In this document: piece by piece, positions 47,169 to 55,949 of the stretch
Position numbering within the stretch: position 1 is the stretch's first letter
Layout of the letters: every line of letters begins with the position of its first letter
DNA from: Caldicellulosiruptor hydrothermalis 108
GTDB taxonomy: Bacteria; Bacillota; Thermoanaerobacteria; Caldicellulosiruptorales; Caldicellulosiruptoraceae
Assembly (NCBI RefSeq): GCF_000166355.1
Contig: NC_014652.1
Location: 1,834,928-1,898,927 of the forward strand
Length of the DNA stretch: 64,000 nucleotides
Direction of reading: 5' to 3'
The notes under the pieces: generated by a model
What the model saw: only the letters and a program-made list of their open reading frames with translations
Told to the model about the DNA's origin: nothing
The model's database searches: none
Made by a program: the position numbers and the translations under genes

Positions 47169-48149
47169 TTATCTTCTGGCAAGAAGCATGATAATCAGGG
47201 ATGTCAATGAAAAACAAATACTTACAAGGTATAAAAACAAGACTGTCTGTTTCTGATTCAAACCTGCCTCCAAAAGCCTAAAATGCACCTGGCTTCTGTC
47301 AGCTTGATAAATTGGCTTACCTTCTTTGATTCTCTTGAATATGACAAAAAGGTTATCAAAAATAGGAAGACCCAACGTCAAAATGGGTACTATCAACGAC
47401 ACTACCGTTGCCACCTTAAATGTTCCTTCCACAGCAATTGTCCCAAGCACAAACCCTAAAAAAGTGGCACCACTGTCGCCCATAAAGATTTTAGCGGGAT
47501 GACGGTTGAATATCAAAAACGCAGAAGACACACCCACTAAAGCTGCTGCCATATATGTTGAAACCCTTGCGGTTGATATTATGCTCAGGTTCATCAGAGC
47601 AACAAAAAACAGGGTTGTCCCGGAAATTGTGGTAATACCAGCTGCAAGTCCGTCTATCCCATCAATAAAGTTTATAACAGTTGTTACTCCAAAAAGCCAA
47701 ATAACTGTTGCTATATACTGGAACCAAACAGGAAAGCTTATGAATTTATGAGTAAAGGGATTTGTGATCCCTTCAATCTGTATTCCCATAAAGAATACTA
47801 TTGAACATGCTAAAATCTGAACAATGAATTTTGGCAGGGCACTCAGTTCTTTCCCTTGTGATTTATACCAGTCATCTAAAAGACCTATTGCTAAAATCAA
47901 ACATGAAGCAATAAAAAATCCTAAGAACTCCTTGCTAAAACCTCTTATCAAAAACTGGGATATGAAAAAAGCTAAAAAGAGAGCTATACCACCTGTCACC
48001 GGTATAGGTGTTGAATGAATTTTTCGGGGATTGGGTCTGTCTACAAACCCCAGCTCAATAGATTTTTTCTGCACATACGGTGTGATGATGGTTACAAGGA
48101 CAAATGCTACCAAAAACGAAAGCGCGTCTTTTATCACAAGTTCAGCCAT
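47169..48149 (-). CDS. tagO: undecaprenyl-phosphate GlcNAc-1-phosphate transferase (WecA/TagO type)
   Basis: An integral membrane enzyme of the MraY/WecA family, about 326 residues and ten or eleven helices. It has HSTPIPVTGGIALF (~30), the Asp-rich GLLDDWYKS (~78), NFIDGIDGLAAG (~155) and FMGDSGATFLGF (~215), all in cytoplasmic loops. It starts a cell-wall glycopolymer on undecaprenyl phosphate. The ATG at 48149 follows GGAGGG in the end of the upstream gene. Symbol given by family, the polymer made is unknown. Confidence 0.88.
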   Translation of the reverse strand: MAELVIKDALSFLVAFVLVTIITPYVQKKSIELGFVDRPNPRKIHSTPIPVTGGIALFLAFFISQFLIRGFSKEFLGFFIASCLILAIGLLDDWYKSQGKELSALPKFIVQILACSIVFFMGIQIEGITNPFTHKFISFPVWFQYIATVIWLFGVTTVINFIDGIDGLAAGITTISGTTLFFVALMNLSIISTARVSTYMAAALVGVSSAFLIFNRHPAKIFMGDSGATFLGFVLGTIAVEGTFKVATVVSLIVPILTLGLPIFDNLFVIFKRIKEGKPIYQADRSQVHFRLLEAGLNQKQTVLFLYLVSICFSLTSLIIMLLARR

Positions 48150-48654
48150 GGTTAGTCCCTCCAAAGATTTTGAGGCTTTTTAGTTTTTGTAAAATCAGCG
48201 TAAGAAGATAATCATACAGAATAAATATAACTTCTGAAGAAACAATTGTCAGAGCCAGTCCAAATTTGAAATGTGGAATTTCTTTTATAATTAGTTTGAA
48301 CATAAAATATAAAATAATTAATGCAAGGTTGTAATACAAAAGCTTTAAAAAAAATTCTACATAAATGGGAAAACCCTTTTCACATAAAGCCTTAATTATA
48401 GGATATAGACCAAAAATGAAAATATAAACCATCGACACAAGTTTGTTGGGAATCAAGAACATCCCTAATAAAGAACATGCAATATATACAAAAAACCCCT
48501 CTTTTGTTCCAAATAACCAAACTATTACCATAATGCATACAGACGAAAGAATGTAAAATATGCTATTTGCCCGTGGCAAGATTGAAGCAAATATCAAAAA
48601 GATTATTGTCAGTGCCACCATCATGCCTGCGTATGTAATTTTCCTCGTACTCAA
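48142..48654 (-). CDS. small multi-pass membrane protein, unknown function
   Basis: 170 residues with about five membrane helices and a short basic N-terminus (MSTRKITYAGMMVAL). The spacing of helices and the N-terminal pattern recall ECF-transporter substrate-binding components or YybS-like proteins, but I do not recognise a family. It overlaps cheR by four bases and the tagO-type gene by eight, so the three are translationally coupled. Confidence 0.7.
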   Translation of the reverse strand: MSTRKITYAGMMVALTIIFLIFASILPRANSIFYILSSVCIMVIVWLFGTKEGFFVYIACSLLGMFLIPNKLVSMVYIFIFGLYPIIKALCEKGFPIYVEFFLKLLYYNLALIILYFMFKLIIKEIPHFKFGLALTIVSSEVIFILYDYLLTLILQKLKSLKIFGGTNHG

Positions 48655-49433
48655 ATATTCATCACCTTTTCGTAAAAGAAGGTTTTTATGGGTTTTAACC
48701 CATATTTTTGTGGCATTATTATCTGTTCGGTTGAACCTACAAATAAGATACCGTTCATGACAAGTGACTTGTTAAAATTTCTGTAGACCATATCCTTTGC
48801 TTCTTCAGTAAAATATATTAAAACATTGCGGCATACAATCAGGTCCATATCCTTTGGATATGGATCTTTCAAAAGGTCATGGTGTTTGAACTCAACACAT
48901 CTTTTTATTTCATCACTTATGTAATATAATTCTCCATTTTCTTTAAAAAACCTTCTTACAAATTCTTGAGGTAGCCCTTCTAAGCTCTTTTTCATATATA
49001 CTCCTTCTTTGGCTTTTCTTATAGCATCATCGTCAATGTCAGTTGCTAAAATTTTTATTTCGCTCAAAGGGAAAAATCTTGTCAAAAGCATTACAATTGA
49101 ATATGGCTCTTCACCTGTGGAACAGGCAGCAGACCATATCTTGGGTCTCTTCGTCCTCTTTAGTATATACGGCATGATTTCTTTTTCGAGTATCTCCCAC
49201 TGTTGAGGGTTTCTGTAAAACTCTGAGACATTGATTGTTAAATAATTTATAAATTCGTTGAAAAGTTTCTGGTCCTTTGTCAACGCATTATAATAATCTG
49301 AAAAAGTTTCAAACCCGTTTTTTTTCATGAGCGACTCAATTCTTCTTTTCATCTGTTTTTCTTTATAATACGAAAGATTTATTCCTACAAACTCCCAGAT
49401 CTTTTTCTTGAACCACTCATAATCAAGCTGCAT
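48651..49433 (-). CDS. cheR: CheR-type chemoreceptor glutamate methyltransferase
   Basis: 260 residues. An N-terminal helical CheR_N domain (~1-70) precedes the SAM-dependent methyltransferase domain, with IWSAACSTGEEPYSIVMLL (~98, SAM motif I), ILATDIDDDAIRKAKEGVY (~127) and DLIVCRNVLIYFTEEAK (~195). Normal CheR function is methylation of chemoreceptors. No other chemotaxis gene is in this window. Confidence 0.92.
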   Translation of the reverse strand: MQLDYEWFKKKIWEFVGINLSYYKEKQMKRRIESLMKKNGFETFSDYYNALTKDQKLFNEFINYLTINVSEFYRNPQQWEILEKEIMPYILKRTKRPKIWSAACSTGEEPYSIVMLLTRFFPLSEIKILATDIDDDAIRKAKEGVYMKKSLEGLPQEFVRRFFKENGELYYISDEIKRCVEFKHHDLLKDPYPKDMDLIVCRNVLIYFTEEAKDMVYRNFNKSLVMNGILFVGSTEQIIMPQKYGLKPIKTFFYEKVMNI

Positions 49434-49456
49434 CTCTTACCCTCTTTCTACAAATT

Positions 49457-49843
49457 TTATTGCTGACATTTAAGATTCGCATAAAACGCCTGAACATCTA
49501 AAACAAGATATTCTCCCTCTTCTACAAACCCAACTCTTTTGAAAAAGTTGTCATTGAGGCCCTTTTTTACTTTAATAAAACTTATTGAATTTCTATAACA
49601 GTAATTAATCTGCATTTTTAAAAGCCCATCTCCAAATCCCATGTTCCTAAATTCTTCCTTCACAAAAATGGTCATGATCTCAGCTATGCCATTTTCAACC
49701 TTGAGCTGAGAAACCCCTAATATATTGCTGCCATCTAACACAACATGTGAAATTGCGCTTCCATCAAAAGGTATATTGTTGACATCACAAAAATTTTTGA
49801 TCTTTTCTTGGTTTTCCTGTGGTACTTCTTTGAGCTCAATCAT
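49457..49843 (-). CDS. GNAT-family N-acetyltransferase
   Basis: 128 residues. A compact GNAT domain with IMTIFVKEEFRNMGFGDGLLKMQ (~65-88, the acetyl-CoA motif A) and YCYRNSISFIKVK. The substrate is unknown. It starts about 110 bases from mogA in the divergent direction, with a TATAAT-containing AT-rich region between them, and cheR begins 23 bases downstream. Confidence 0.85.
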   Translation of the reverse strand: MIELKEVPQENQEKIKNFCDVNNIPFDGSAISHVVLDGSNILGVSQLKVENGIAEIMTIFVKEEFRNMGFGDGLLKMQINYCYRNSISFIKVKKGLNDNFFKRVGFVEEGEYLVLDVQAFYANLKCQQ

Positions 49844-49964
49844 TAAATTTTCCCTCTTTCAATACAAGAAAATATCTTATATAATTATAACAAATTCCTG
49901 TTGACTTTGAAATGCTAACTAAAAAATATTTAAGCAGAAGCCTTGCAGGAAGGAGATGAAACAA

Positions 49965-50459
49965 ATGGATTTTACATTCGCAGTAATCACATGCTCGGAC
50001 AAAGCTTCAAGAGGAGAAAGAGAGGATTTGAGCGCAAAAGTAATAATCAATATACTGTCATCCCAAGGTTTTATAAATGTATTTTATAAGATTGTACCAG
50101 ATGAGAAGGAAATGATAAAAGAAGCCATAATTCAGGCACAAAAAAGCGGAGCAAATCTGATACTGACAACTGGTGGAACAGGATTTTATAAAAGAGATGT
50201 GACACCCGAGGCAACACTTGAAATTGTAGAAAAACAAACACCAGGCATTTCAGAGCTTATAAGATATGAAACGGGAAAGATAAACAAGAAAAGCTACCTT
50301 TCCCGTGCAGTGTCAGGAATATACAAAAACAGTTTAATAATAAATCTTCCAGGTTCACCTAAGGCAGTAAAAGAGTGCCTTGAAGCAGTTTTGCCAATCT
50401 TAGAGCATGGTCTTAATATTCTTTTAGAAAATGAAAAAGAGTGCGGAAGCGAATGCTAA
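49965..50459 (+). CDS. mogA: molybdopterin adenylyltransferase (MogA/MoaB type)
   Basis: Adenylates molybdopterin to prepare it for Mo or W insertion by MoeA. About 164 residues with ITCSDKASRGEREDLS at the N-terminus, LTTGGTGFYKRDVTPEAT (~65) and NLPGSPKAVKECLE (~130), the standard MoaB/MogA motifs. The ATG at 49965 has GGAAGGAG at good spacing; the ATG at 49956 touches the ribosome site. It is convergent with the moaC-MOSC gene and has its own promoter region (TTGACT at 49901-49906). Confidence 0.93.
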   Translation: MDFTFAVITCSDKASRGEREDLSAKVIINILSSQGFINVFYKIVPDEKEMIKEAIIQAQKSGANLILTTGGTGFYKRDVTPEATLEIVEKQTPGISELIRYETGKINKKSYLSRAVSGIYKNSLIINLPGSPKAVKECLEAVLPILEHGLNILLENEKECGSEC

Positions 50460-50471
50460 TTAAAAATTTCC

Positions 50472-51398
50472 TTACTCATTTAGAATCTCAATAATATCTC
50501 CTGCTTTAATCTTGCCACCTTTTAATACTTTTGCAAAAAGCCCCTCTTTTGGCATTATGCAAACCCCAACAGACCGTGCAATTTCGCAGCCGCTACCGTG
50601 GCACTTTTTCCCTATCTGGCTTATCTCAAGCAAGACATTATTCCCTATTTTCAGTTTTGTTCCAAGCGAAATTTTCTGCAGATCCAAGTTTTCTGTTGTA
50701 ATGTTCTCTGCAAACTTGCCAAAACAAAGGCCTTTGAGCCCGTACTGTTCCATCTTCTTTATGCTGGATATATCAAGAAGACTCACCTGACGATGAGAAG
50801 ACCCGGCGTGTGCATCACCTTCAATCCCATAGTTTTCAATCAAAACCGCTTCGCTTACTGGTTCTTTCGGCGTTCCTTTTTGTCTGCTGATGTTGATTGA
50901 CACAACCTTTGCAGTTTTATTTTCATTTTCAAAAATATAATGTCCAGATTTTCCCCCAGATTTTTCTATAAGCCTGACATCAGTAATTACCATATCTTTT
51001 TTTACCGCTTTGCACATGTCATATACTGTCTCTAAAAAAATAACCACTGCTGTGATTGCTTCCATCTCAGCACCTGTTTTTGCCTCAGTTTTTATTTCTG
51101 ATACCGCTTCAATGTACCCTTCTTCCCTGTCTATTCTATACGAAACATCAACAAAAGACAAAAATATGTTGTGGCAAAGAGGTATGAGCTCAAACGTCTT
51201 TTTGGCAGCATTTATAGCTGCAATCTTTGCAGTTGCAAACACATCCCCTTTTGGTAAAAGCCCATTTTCAATTGCTTCAATAACATCCTTTCCTACAAAG
51301 ATCTTCCCGCTTGCTCTTGCAACCCTAAAACTTGGTTCTTTTGACGTAACATCTACCATCTTGGGAAGGCCATCTTTATCAAAATGTGTAAATTCCAT
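50472..51398 (-). CDS. moaC: MoaC-MOSC fusion protein
   Basis: 308 residues with two domains. Residues ~1-155 are MoaC (cyclic pyranopterin monophosphate synthase), with MVDVTSKEPSFRVARA, LIPLCHNIF (~75) and the EAKTGAEMEAITAV stretch (~104). Residues ~165-308 are a MOSC domain (VVSINISRQKGTPK, GIEGDAHAGSSHRQVSLL, GKCHG-type SQIGKKCHGSGCEI), a molybdopterin or Mo/W-sulfur handling domain. A fused MoaC-MOSC gene joins an early and a late cofactor step. It is the last gene of the tup-moe-moa operon. Confidence 0.92.
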   Translation of the reverse strand: MEFTHFDKDGLPKMVDVTSKEPSFRVARASGKIFVGKDVIEAIENGLLPKGDVFATAKIAAINAAKKTFELIPLCHNIFLSFVDVSYRIDREEGYIEAVSEIKTEAKTGAEMEAITAVVIFLETVYDMCKAVKKDMVITDVRLIEKSGGKSGHYIFENENKTAKVVSINISRQKGTPKEPVSEAVLIENYGIEGDAHAGSSHRQVSLLDISSIKKMEQYGLKGLCFGKFAENITTENLDLQKISLGTKLKIGNNVLLEISQIGKKCHGSGCEIARSVGVCIMPKEGLFAKVLKGGKIKAGDIIEILNE

Positions 51399-51405
51399 AT
51401 TTACA

Positions 51406-52332
51406 CTACCCTCCTATCTTAAACATCGGCATATCCGATTTTAGGCTTCTTATCAGCTTTTTCTTTTTGACAAAATCTTCTATCTTTTTGAGCAGGAGAT
51501 CTTCATCATCCAGAAACTCTCTTAGCTCTAAACCATTTTTATCAAACAGACAGTTGTAAAGCACGCCAGTTGATGAGACTCTGACTTTATTGCATGTTTT
51601 GCAAAAATGGTCTGATACAGAGCTTATAAATCCTACCGTGTAGTCAAAATCTTCAACATAGTAATATTTAGCAGCGGAAACTTCCTTTGTGCTCACTTCT
51701 TTTATTCCTTTGAACCTTTTGATAACCTCATCTTTGCTTACAAATTCATCTTCAAAGATTTGGTTGGCAATACCAATTGGCATAAGTTCAATAAAGCGAA
51801 TAATAATATTACTCTTTTTTGCAAAGGAAATCAAATCTTCTATCTCATCAAGGTTAACAGAGCGAATGAGCACAGTGTTTATTTTCACTCTCTTGTGCTC
51901 TCTCAACTCATCTATCGCTGTCAAAACCTTATCTAAACCATCAATTCCTGTTACAGACCTGTATTTTTCTTTATCCAATGTATCAAGAGAAATATTTACT
52001 GATTTGAGCGGACTTTTAATAACCTTTTTAATCTTTTCGGTATCTAACCAACCATTTGTTGTTATATTTATATTTTCTATACCAATACTGTGTGCAAACT
52101 CAATTATCTCAAAAATGTCATCTCTCAAAAAAGGCTCTCCACCAGTAATCCGAAGCTTTTGTATTCCAAGCTTTTTAAATGCAGAGATTATCCTAAATAT
52201 TTCTTCTTTTGAAAGCTGGTCTATCCTTTCATAATACAAATCCTTTGTTCGGCAATACATGCAAAAAAAGTTGCATCTATCAGTCACAGAAAGCCTTAAA
52301 TAGTCTATTTTTCTTGAAAAACCATCAAACAT
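51406..52332 (-). CDS. moaA: GTP 3',8-cyclase (MoaA)
   Basis: A radical-SAM enzyme that makes 3',8-cyclo-GTP, the first step of molybdopterin synthesis. About 308 residues. The radical-SAM cluster CNFFCMYC (CxxxCxxC) follows RLSVTDR near the N-terminus, and the C-terminal cluster has CKTCNKVRVSSTGVLYNC (~255-272). The last two residues are Gly-Gly, the C-terminal motif needed in MoaA. I choose the ATG at 52332 (MFDGFSRK) with AAGGTGATG upstream; the earlier start at 52350 is a TTG. Confidence 0.93.
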   Translation of the reverse strand: MFDGFSRKIDYLRLSVTDRCNFFCMYCRTKDLYYERIDQLSKEEIFRIISAFKKLGIQKLRITGGEPFLRDDIFEIIEFAHSIGIENINITTNGWLDTEKIKKVIKSPLKSVNISLDTLDKEKYRSVTGIDGLDKVLTAIDELREHKRVKINTVLIRSVNLDEIEDLISFAKKSNIIIRFIELMPIGIANQIFEDEFVSKDEVIKRFKGIKEVSTKEVSAAKYYYVEDFDYTVGFISSVSDHFCKTCNKVRVSSTGVLYNCLFDKNGLELREFLDDEDLLLKKIEDFVKKKKLIRSLKSDMPMFKIGG

Positions 52333-52346
52333 TTTCATCACCTTTT

Positions 52347-53510
52347 TCAAATCATCTTGACCTTAACCAAACTTCCCTCTTCCACCACATCCACATTTAT
52401 TGGCACAACTATATACCCATCTGCCCGTATCAAACTTGAAATCACGCTTGCTCCTCTTTTTAAAACTCTTGCATGGTTTTTGCCATCCTTGTTTTCAACC
52501 TGTACTCTTATATACTCCTCAGCTCCAACGTCTGACCCAACTCTTCTTTCCAGTACAGCCATAACCGTCTTTTCTTTCGGATTTAACAAATATGCGTCAA
52601 AGAAAGCCTTTAAAAAAATCTCTTTGAGAACAAAAAACATAGAAACAGGAAAACCAGGAAGTCCCATTACGAGCTTCCCATTTATCTCACCTATGACTGT
52701 TGGTTTGCCAGGCTTTATAGCTATACCGTGGACAATTACCTTGCCAAGACTTTGGATAGCTTCAGATGTTAAATCTTTGTCACCTTTAGATGACCCAGCA
52801 TTTACAAACACAATATCAAATTCATCTAAAAGTTTTTTCAAAGTTTCTTTAAGAACATTTAAATCGTTGGCTACTGGTTTGAAAATACTAATTTCAAAAC
52901 CATACTGATAAAGAAGTTCACTAAAAATCACCGAATTGAACTCAACAAGCTGTCCAGCTTTTTCAATTCTATCCACAAGCTCATCTCCAGTTGGCAGAAA
53001 AGCAACTTTTGGCATTTTGTAAACCTTGACATTAAGCCATCCACCAGCTTTTAGATATACCTTGTCAAAAAATGTCAAAAACTCACCTTTCTTTATTATC
53101 ATCTCACCTTCTTTTATATCCTCGCCCTGTGAACGAACGTTTTGACGCGGATAGTAGCTTTGAAAAATTTTTATTTTACCGCCTTCAACTTGGACATCTT
53201 CAAAAGGAATAACCGCATTGAAATTATCTATACTTTCCCCTGTTTGGACAGTTTTGAAATTTTCAAGGTATTTTGGATTTGTATCATAAGCGTCGAATGT
53301 CTCTTCAGCCATCACGGCATATCCATCCATTGCAGCAACATCTGTAGGTGGGGATGTGTGAATAGCTTTGTAATCCTCTGCAACAAATCTATTTTTTGCA
53401 TCATACAATGAAATCTCCTCTTCTTCTAATACCAGATATTTCTTTAGAATTTCCTGGATAGAAACTCTTGCATGCTGGGGAAGCACAGTTGAAAAATGAT
53501 AATCTTTCAT
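52347..53510 (-). CDS. moeA: molybdopterin molybdenum/tungsten transferase MoeA, second copy
   Basis: 387 residues with MoeA domain order: MoeA_N (~15-165, TDVAAMDGYAV and NVRSQGEDIKEG), the MoCF_biosynth domain (~175-310, VAFLPTGDELV, VNAGSSKGDKD, KPGKPTVIG, GLPGFPVS), and a C-terminal beta domain (~320-387). MoeA inserts molybdate or tungstate into adenylated molybdopterin. It overlaps the first moeA by four bases. Two tandem moeA genes often coincide with use of both metals or with tungsten alone. Confidence 0.92.
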   Translation of the reverse strand: MKDYHFSTVLPQHARVSIQEILKKYLVLEEEEISLYDAKNRFVAEDYKAIHTSPPTDVAAMDGYAVMAEETFDAYDTNPKYLENFKTVQTGESIDNFNAVIPFEDVQVEGGKIKIFQSYYPRQNVRSQGEDIKEGEMIIKKGEFLTFFDKVYLKAGGWLNVKVYKMPKVAFLPTGDELVDRIEKAGQLVEFNSVIFSELLYQYGFEISIFKPVANDLNVLKETLKKLLDEFDIVFVNAGSSKGDKDLTSEAIQSLGKVIVHGIAIKPGKPTVIGEINGKLVMGLPGFPVSMFFVLKEIFLKAFFDAYLLNPKEKTVMAVLERRVGSDVGAEEYIRVQVENKDGKNHARVLKRGASVISSLIRADGYIVVPINVDVVEEGSLVKVKMI

Positions 53511-54721
53511 ATCAATATCACCTCAACAATATCTCCCGCCCTGATACCAGTTTTTGTTGCATCAACCCTTATATATCCACTTGCATTATTCAAAAGATTT
53601 ATCGAACCTGATTTTCCATAAAGAGGCTCAGCTAAAATCTCATCACCAAAATGAAGCTTTACAAACACAAACTCAGTTCTGCCGGATGAAGTTGCGATGC
53701 TTGTCTTCATCTTTGCAACCACTTTTCTGAAAGTGTCCTGCTGATGTAATATTATGTCCATAAGTTTTTTTACAAAAAAGTTGAATATAAAAAGGCAAGA
53801 CACAGGATGGCCAGGAAGTCCAAAAACTGCCTTTATTCCAACCTTTGCTATTATTGTTGGTTTGCCCGGTTTTATTGAAACACCGTCAACAAGCACCTTA
53901 GAATCTTTTAGACTCTCAATAGCCTTTAAAGTGTTGTCGTATGTGCCAACAGAACTTCCACCTGAAATAAGAACAATGTCATTTTCCTGCAAAGCTTTAA
54001 ATAGGATATCTTTTAAAACTTCAAAATCATCTTTTACAATCCCATACATTTTTGGCAGAGCATATTCCTTGTAGCATGATGTAAACAAGGTAAATGAGTT
54101 AACATCATAAATCTTTGCGCTATCGAGCTTTTCATCCTGTGATATTATCTCATCTCCGGTTGAGACGATACCCACCCTTATTTTTTTAAAAACTTCCACT
54201 TCCTTTTTCCCTATTGCAGCCAGCACGCCAATTTGAGCAGGCTCAAGTTTTTGATATTTCTTTATAACAATGTCACCTCTTTTTATATCCTCACCCTTTT
54301 TGAGTATATTCTCGCCAGGTTTTGCTGGCTTGAAAACATAGAGCTTGCCATCTTCTTCAATGGTATTCTCAAGCATCACAATACTATTTGCATTTTGGGG
54401 TACATACCCCCCTGTGAATATCCTTGCAGCCTGTCCTTTTTGTATTTGAAAGTCTGGTACTTTACCCGTTTTCACCTCGCCTACTATTTCAAACACGGCC
54501 GGGTTTTCATCATTTGCTTCAAACGTCTCTTCACATCTTAGTGCATATCCATCAACAGTGGACTTGTCAAAGTGAGGAACATCTATATCTGCTATAATAT
54601 CTTGAGCACAGATTCTAAAAACTGCTTCTTGGATAGATACCTTTTCTGATTGAAGATTAAAATTACAAAACTCATCTTTAAGTATCTCAAAGACCTCAAA
54701 ATATGTTTTTAATACCTTCAT
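53507..54721 (-). CDS. moeA: molybdopterin molybdenum/tungsten transferase MoeA, first copy
   Basis: 404 residues with the same MoeA order: HFDKSTVDGYALR (~50), KGEDIKRGD (~142), VGIVSTGDEII (~195), SGGSSVGTYD (~265), KPGKPTII and FGLPGHPVSCLF (~300). The GHP variant of the GLPGxP loop and longer C-terminal region separate it from the next paralog. It overlaps tupC by four bases (ATGA), so its translation is coupled to the tungstate transporter. Confidence 0.92.
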   Translation of the reverse strand: MKVLKTYFEVFEILKDEFCNFNLQSEKVSIQEAVFRICAQDIIADIDVPHFDKSTVDGYALRCEETFEANDENPAVFEIVGEVKTGKVPDFQIQKGQAARIFTGGYVPQNANSIVMLENTIEEDGKLYVFKPAKPGENILKKGEDIKRGDIVIKKYQKLEPAQIGVLAAIGKKEVEVFKKIRVGIVSTGDEIISQDEKLDSAKIYDVNSFTLFTSCYKEYALPKMYGIVKDDFEVLKDILFKALQENDIVLISGGSSVGTYDNTLKAIESLKDSKVLVDGVSIKPGKPTIIAKVGIKAVFGLPGHPVSCLFIFNFFVKKLMDIILHQQDTFRKVVAKMKTSIATSSGRTEFVFVKLHFGDEILAEPLYGKSGSINLLNNASGYIRVDATKTGIRAGDIVEVILI

Positions 54722-55311
54722 CTGGTAACATCACCCTCTTGAATAATCTGACCATTTTCAAAATATATCACATTGCCCATCAAAGCTGCACTTTGATGGT
54801 GTGTTACAACTATTATACACCTTTTTTGTGCTTCATCTTCTATAAGTCTGTACACAAACTCTTTTACATCTTTGTCGAGAAAGGAATCGGGCTCATCCAA
54901 AAAAAGCACATCAGAAGGTATATAAAACGCTCTTAAGAAACTTACTAGCTGTCTCTGCCCAGCCGAGAGCTGATTTATGTTGGTTTTAAGAGGAACACCA
55001 AACATCTTTAAAACCTCCTGGGCAGACTTTAGCCTCTCATGCGAAAGAGCAAGTGCAAGATTATATTCAACCGACCCTCTAAAAAAATATGGTTGCTGTG
55101 GAAGCATAATGTTTTTCTTGAACAGATTATGTATTCTACCTGAATATTCTTTGTCTCTTCCAAAAAGCATTCTTAAAAATGTGGTCTTCCCACAACCGTT
55201 TGGTCCTTTTATGATATAAAGCCCTTTCTTTCCAAATGTGAGACTTTTGCACTCAAACAATATCTTCTGTCCAAAACTCTTTTTCACATCTTTTACCTCA
55301 ATCAACAACAT
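54718..55311 (-). CDS. tupC: tungstate ABC transporter ATPase
   Basis: An ABC ATPase of about 197 residues, short for the family, with Walker A GPNGCGKTT (~35), a Q-loop at MLPQQPYFF, signature LSAGQRQLVSF (~115), and Walker B DVLFLDEPDSF. I start it at 55311 (MLLIEVKDVKKSFG); the longer reading from 55413 runs through tupB. It lies 13 bases inside the end of tupB and is coupled to it. Confidence 0.9.
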   Translation of the reverse strand: MLLIEVKDVKKSFGQKILFECKSLTFGKKGLYIIKGPNGCGKTTFLRMLFGRDKEYSGRIHNLFKKNIMLPQQPYFFRGSVEYNLALALSHERLKSAQEVLKMFGVPLKTNINQLSAGQRQLVSFLRAFYIPSDVLFLDEPDSFLDKDVKEFVYRLIEDEAQKRCIIVVTHHQSAALMGNVIYFENGQIIQEGDVTR

Positions 55312-55930
55312 CACCCTGCAATATTTGCAAAAGTGTATTAAAAGTAAATGAGATGGCAAGTAGCACCGCACCCAGCAAAAGAGCGTTTGAAAACTCACCC
55401 TTGGTAATTTCAAAAATTATGGCTGTTGTTAAAATCCGTGTGCTTCCTTCTATGTTACCTCCAACAATCAAAACTCCACCAACCTCAGAAATTGATCTTG
55501 ATAGTCCCAAAACAATAGCATACATTATTTCTTTTGAATATTCCTTCATAATGGCTGTATACCTTTTGCGTCCTTTCACGTTCAAATAATCCAAGTTTTC
55601 AAGAACCCTATCTATATTTTTAAGTCCAGACAGGGTATACAGTGTGACTATAGGAACAATGAGTATTACCTGGGCAATAACCATGGCCCATTTGGTAAAA
55701 AGTATGTTCAAAAAACCAAGAGGCCCTTTTCTGGAAAGAAGTATATATACCAGTAGCCCTGCGAGTACAGGTGGCAAACCAGATAGAGTATAAACTATTC
55801 TAATTAGCATCTTTCTATATTTGAACCTTTTGACTTTGAGAAAATACCCTGCAGGAACACCTATCAAAACAGCCAAGAATGTCGAAGGAATACAAACAAC
55901 CAAAGTTGAAATAATTACATTTGCCAGCAT
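55298..55930 (-). CDS. tupB: tungstate ABC transporter permease
   Basis: 210 residues with five or six membrane helices and an EAA-like loop (MKEYSKEIMYAIVLGLSRSISEVGGVLIVGGNIEGSTR at ~128-165). The SRSISEVGGVLIVGGN block is typical of the TupB family, which differs from ModB and CysT. It starts 19 bases after tupA. Confidence 0.9.
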   Translation of the reverse strand: MLANVIISTLVVCIPSTFLAVLIGVPAGYFLKVKRFKYRKMLIRIVYTLSGLPPVLAGLLVYILLSRKGPLGFLNILFTKWAMVIAQVILIVPIVTLYTLSGLKNIDRVLENLDYLNVKGRKRYTAIMKEYSKEIMYAIVLGLSRSISEVGGVLIVGGNIEGSTRILTTAIIFEITKGEFSNALLLGAVLLAISFTFNTLLQILQGDVVD

Positions 55931-55949
55931 CTTGCTACCTCTTGACCAC

